Positions 33,974-36,243 of a stretch of DNA of 36,243 nt are shown here, piece after piece. The position numbers and the translations under genes were made by a program. The first letter of the stretch is position 1. Each line of letters begins with the position of its first letter. The stretch covers positions 1-36,243 of the forward strand of contig CAKSER010000014.1 in the NCBI GenBank assembly GCA_934447715.1, given 5' to 3'. The stretch comes from an uncultured Eubacteriales bacterium. Lineage in GTDB: Bacteria; Bacillota; Clostridia; Oscillospirales; CAG-272. The notes under the pieces were generated by a model. The model did no database searches. It was not told the origin of the DNA and was given only the letters and a program-made list of their open reading frames with translations.

Positions 33974-34471
33974 TTACTGTACTCTTAATTTAAGCTCCGA
34001 AAAAAACGCATCGGAGCATTGGATAATTACGGCGGTTTCGGTTCCGTTTTCACTTAACTTAATTATGACAGCCCTTTTAAAAAGGAAATCCGAACTGTAG
34101 TCAAATACCCTTTTTATGCCCTTTAAAGCCTTTAAAAGCTCTTTTCCGTTTTTTGTCCGAATCACATCGGTAACATCGTATAGGGAGATATTGCACACCA
34201 CCGTTTCGGATTTCCCGAACGAGCGCACAACCGTAAAATCGTTTTTAAGATACATTTCATCGGTCGGAGTAAGACAGTACGCATACCTGTTCCCTATATA
34301 TCTCTTTGAAAAGCAGAAAAAAATCAGCATGAAAAGAAATCCCAAAAAGCCGAAAAGACTTTCGCTTCCGGTCTTCATGGTTGAGTATGCAAATGAAAGC
34401 AGGGATAGCAAAAACAGCATAAGAGAAACAATATAGGCGTTTTTATTTGTTCTTTTTGCTTTTTCAATCAT
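33974..34471 (-). CDS. Two-span membrane protein with PH-like cytoplasmic domain
   Basis: A 165-aa protein of unknown function. Two hydrophobic segments (about 12-30 and 39-55, separated by STMKTGSESLFG) form a hairpin in the membrane. A roughly 105-aa soluble domain follows (YCLTPTDEMYLKNDFTVVRS ... ISLYDVTDVIRTKNG ... RAVIIKLSENG). Two spans followed by a short beta-rich domain with an LYDVTDV-type strand is the general layout of bacterial PH (bPH) proteins, but the match is only by layout. AAAGGA lies 11 nt before the ATG. It lies 24 nt after the phosphodiesterase gene and is probably co-transcribed with it. Confidence 0.72.
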   Translation of the reverse strand: MIEKAKRTNKNAYIVSLMLFLLSLLSFAYSTMKTGSESLFGFLGFLFMLIFFCFSKRYIGNRYAYCLTPTDEMYLKNDFTVVRSFGKSETVVCNISLYDVTDVIRTKNGKELLKALKGIKRVFDYSSDFLFKRAVIIKLSENGTETAVIIQCSDAFFSELKLRVQ

Positions 34472-34495
34472 TTTTATACATTCCTTTTTTCAGAA

Positions 34496-35008
34496 TTAAT
34501 ACATGCCGTGGCTTAACAGAATACTGCCGCCCGAAAGTGTAAGCAGACCGAAGCTCGGCTTGCCGTCGTTCGGCTTTGATATGCTTCCCGGGTTAAACAG
34601 TATAAGCTGCTTTTCGTATCCGTTTTCGGCAGGCAGATATGTCTCGTTTCTGTAATGCGTGTGTCCGAACAGCCCGACATCAGCGCAAAGCTCGCGGCAT
34701 TTATATTCAAGCCGTTCAAGTCCGCTCTTTACGCCGAAATTGTGACCGTGGGTCATATATATCCTATATCCGTAAAAGTCAATAAACCTCTCCTGAGGAA
34801 TCTCATCGCAGCCGATATCGCAGTTGCCTCTTACCGAAATAAAATCACAAGGAAAATCGCAATAAGAGCGTAAAAGCTCAAAATCTGCAGCTCCGTCGCC
34901 GAGAAAGGCAACACAGTCAAGTGAATTTCTGTGCATGTCAAGAATTTCCTTCATCGCTGCCGTCCTTCCGTGTGAATCCGAAAAAATCAGCATTTTTCTG
35001 TTTTTCAT
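34496..35008 (-). CDS. YfcE/MJ0936-family metallophosphoesterase
   Basis: A 170-aa calcineurin-like phosphodiesterase. The two-metal motifs are in order: FSDSHG near the N-terminus, FLGDGAADFE, VRGNCD, MTHGHNFG and GHTHYR, then NPGSISKP near the end. Members hydrolyse artificial phosphodiesters; physiological substrates are mostly unknown. In Clostridia such genes often sit beside rdgB/rph, but here the neighbour is a membrane protein. The longest frame starts at 35083 inside the promoter; the ATG at 35008 (MKNRKMLIFSDSHG) has AAAGG 10 nt upstream and is correct for the family. Confidence 0.9.
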   Translation of the reverse strand: MKNRKMLIFSDSHGRTAAMKEILDMHRNSLDCVAFLGDGAADFELLRSYCDFPCDFISVRGNCDIGCDEIPQERFIDFYGYRIYMTHGHNFGVKSGLERLEYKCRELCADVGLFGHTHYRNETYLPAENGYEKQLILFNPGSISKPNDGKPSFGLLTLSGGSILLSHGMY

Positions 35009-35054
35009 CAAATCGAACCTTTCTTTATCCGTAGCATATAATAAATCATTGAAA

Positions 35055-35084
35055 AGTATAATTTGTATTGATGACAGTATCAAT
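35055..35084 (-). promoter_or_regulatory. Promoter of the phosphodiesterase gene with inverted repeat
   Basis: On the minus strand TTGATA (35083-35078), a 17-bp spacer and TATACT (35060-35055). ATTGAT (35067-35072) and ATCAAT (35079-35084) form an inverted repeat across the -35 box and spacer, a possible operator in the region shared with the divergent plus-strand genes. Confidence 0.72.
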
Positions 35085-35124
35085 TACACAGTTGATTATA
35101 CATGCTGCGAAAGGAAATTTCAAT

Positions 35125-35376
35125 ATGAAAATCGACAATGAAACACTGAAAAAGGTCCGTTCTCTTGATGACGAGGCTTTAAAGGAGGCTATCAATGTCG
35201 TAGCAGACATAACCGGCGCAGACCCGAAATCAAGAAAAAAAGCCCTTTCAAACATTAAAACAGTCCGTAAAAGAATCAATAACGCAACCGAGAAGGACAT
35301 CGACAGGACAATTCAAAAGATCGGTGTGGACGATCCGACTCTTGAAGAAATTATAAGCAAGCTGAATCTTAAATAA
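35125..35376 (+). CDS. Small helical protein of unknown function
   Basis: An 83-aa hydrophilic, mostly helical protein (MKIDNETLKKVRSLDDEALK at the start, ending EEIISKLNLK). It is rich in Lys, Asp and Ile, with no signal peptide, membrane span or recognisable domain. The longest frame begins at 35068, but AAAGGA sits 8-9 nt before the ATG at 35125 and the upstream residues look unrelated, so that start is used. No convincing sigma-A promoter was found on the plus strand upstream. The next gene starts 16 nt later, so the pair is probably one unit. Confidence 0.72.
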   Translation: MKIDNETLKKVRSLDDEALKEAINVVADITGADPKSRKKALSNIKTVRKRINNATEKDIDRTIQKIGVDDPTLEEIISKLNLK

Positions 35377-35392
35377 TCAAAGGAGAATTACC

Positions 35393-35812
35393 GTGAACGC
35401 AGATCTCTCTGAAAAGCTACAAGGTATATTAAACGACCGGGATGCAGTTGAAAAGCTCCGTCAGATTGCAGGAAACCTGAATCTGTCGCAAAAAAAGGAG
35501 GAAAACGAAAGTACAGAAAGAACCGATAGAAGAGACGCCGATTTTGAAGGCTCCGACAGGCTTATGTATTCAAGCAATCCGGAAAACAGCCAAAACGGGC
35601 AGCAGAACGCCGAAAAAAGCGAAAGCAGCGAAGAAAATTCCGAAAACAAAACATATTTAAAGGGCAAAACACATACAAGCGACGACCATATCAACCTGAT
35701 ACTTGCCCTGCGCCCGTTCCTCTCGGATGACAGAAAGGAGACGGCAGACAGAATTGTGCAGCTGCTCAAGCTCCTTAAAATTGCAGATATAAGCAAGCTG
35801 CTCAGGGGGTGA
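35393..35812 (+). CDS. Protein of unknown function with helical ends and disordered middle
   Basis: A 139-aa protein starting at GTG with AAAGGAG 7 nt upstream. The N-terminal helix region (about 1-32, LSEKLQGILNDRDAVEKLRQI) and C-terminal helix region (about 98-139, INLILALRPFLSDDRKETAD then VQLLKLLKIADISKLL) flank a Glu/Ser/Asn-rich, probably disordered middle. The end resembles the preceding 83-aa protein only in general character. No signal peptide or span is seen. Its stop is part of an AGGGGGTGATC sequence that serves as ribosome binding site for the next frame, so the two are translationally coupled. Confidence 0.7.
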   Translation: MNADLSEKLQGILNDRDAVEKLRQIAGNLNLSQKKEENESTERTDRRDADFEGSDRLMYSSNPENSQNGQQNAEKSESSEENSENKTYLKGKTHTSDDHINLILALRPFLSDDRKETADRIVQLLKLLKIADISKLLRG

Positions 35813-35816
35813 TCTT

Positions 35817-36243
35817 TTGTATTCAAGAAGCAGTAACAGAAGGCCGCCGATAAATCTTCCGCCGGATTACAGCGGAACCTCGCTCGGGCCGTCACAGACA
35901 AATCAAAGCGCGGCACCGAGATACATTTCAAGATTTCAAAGATATGATCGGCCGCATTCGGCAATTACAACCGAAAATGACCGGTCAGCCTATAAAACAC
36001 AGGCAATTACAAGAGAGGATTATAATGAATCAGCCATTCCGCACCGTATGATGTACGAAAAGGATAATCTAAAGCCGGATGGCAGCAGGAATGTAAAGCA
36101 CAGCCCGGAATATCCGCCGTTCGGAAACAACAGGGAGGATATTTCAACCGACAGCTATCCGACAGGAGCAGCCCCCGATGGAGATATAAGAGAAAACGGG
36201 TCCGCCGAGCCGCAGGAAAGAGATGAAGACTATCCCTACATTC
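35817..36243 (+). CDS. Unknown Tyr/Pro/Arg-rich protein, 3' end outside window
   Basis: An open frame of 142 codons that runs off the window. It starts at TTG 35817 with AGGGGGTG 5 nt upstream; the site overlaps the previous gene's stop. The translation begins MYSRSSNRRPPINLPPDYSG and continues hydrophilic, rich in Arg, Tyr, Asn, Pro and acidic residues, with no membrane span or domain in the visible part. It looks disordered. An ATG start is not available before codon 77, and the coupling and site argue for the TTG. Confidence 0.62.
   Translation, partial: MYSRSSNRRPPINLPPDYSGTSLGPSQTNQSAAPRYISRFQRYDRPHSAITTENDRSAYKTQAITREDYNESAIPHRMMYEKDNLKPDGSRNVKHSPEYPPFGNNREDISTDSYPTGAAPDGDIRENGSAEPQERDEDYPYI

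Noticed and set aside
33105..34100. 331-codon plus-strand open frame
   Set aside because: It is antisense to the 348-aa protein gene, whose promoter, signal-anchor and terminator support the minus strand; its Ser/Val-rich translation is what the Thr/Pro linker gives in reverse.

Overview
The window reads as chromosome of a low-to-mid GC Gram-positive anaerobe of the class Clostridia, most likely an uncultured gut member of the Oscillospirales/Ruminococcaceae. This is inferred from AddAB instead of RecBCD, a MutL with the latent-endonuclease motif, several lipobox lipoproteins, AGGAGG-type ribosome binding sites and many near-perfect sigma-A promoters. No species can be named from sequence alone. 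No tRNA, rRNA, CRISPR array, transposase or prophage was seen.

Left part (1-9.9 kb): birA and a membrane-anchored C39-like peptidase on the plus strand end at a bidirectional terminator. They converge with minus-strand genes: a ThuA-like protein, a HisK-type PHP phosphatase, citrate synthase and a D,D-carboxypeptidase. Next comes a compact minus-strand operon: ECF sigma factor, single-span membrane protein overlapping it by 4 nt (putative anti-sigma), lipoprotein serpin and a small lipoprotein, ended by a strong terminator.

Surface-protein region (9.9-15.8 kb): a 1057-aa secreted beta-helix/InlB-repeat protein with cysteine-rich repeats; a frameshifted relic of a second cell-surface protein; an orphan receiver-like protein whose promoter carries LytTR-like direct repeats; and a further lipoprotein. 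The large protein and the relic both end in a PxTxD-type putative sorting signal.

Genome-maintenance region (15.9-32.8 kb, plus strand): miaB-mutS-mutL-tgt, a terminator, then a promoter, a roughly 240-nt highly structured leader, a divergent type IIA topoisomerase B subunit, and addB-addA. The leader is the most striking element: two tandem, almost fully base-paired four-way junctions, each a closing stem with three tri-loop hairpins, starting about where transcription should start and flanked by a 9-bp direct repeat.

Right end (32.8-36.2 kb): a minus-strand secreted protein with two related domains and a Thr/Pro linker, a two-span membrane protein and a YfcE-like phosphodiesterase, then a plus-strand run of three tightly spaced small genes of unknown function, the last cut by the window edge. 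Several starts were moved inward from the longest reading frame because a promoter or ribosome binding site decides them; this is stated per gene.
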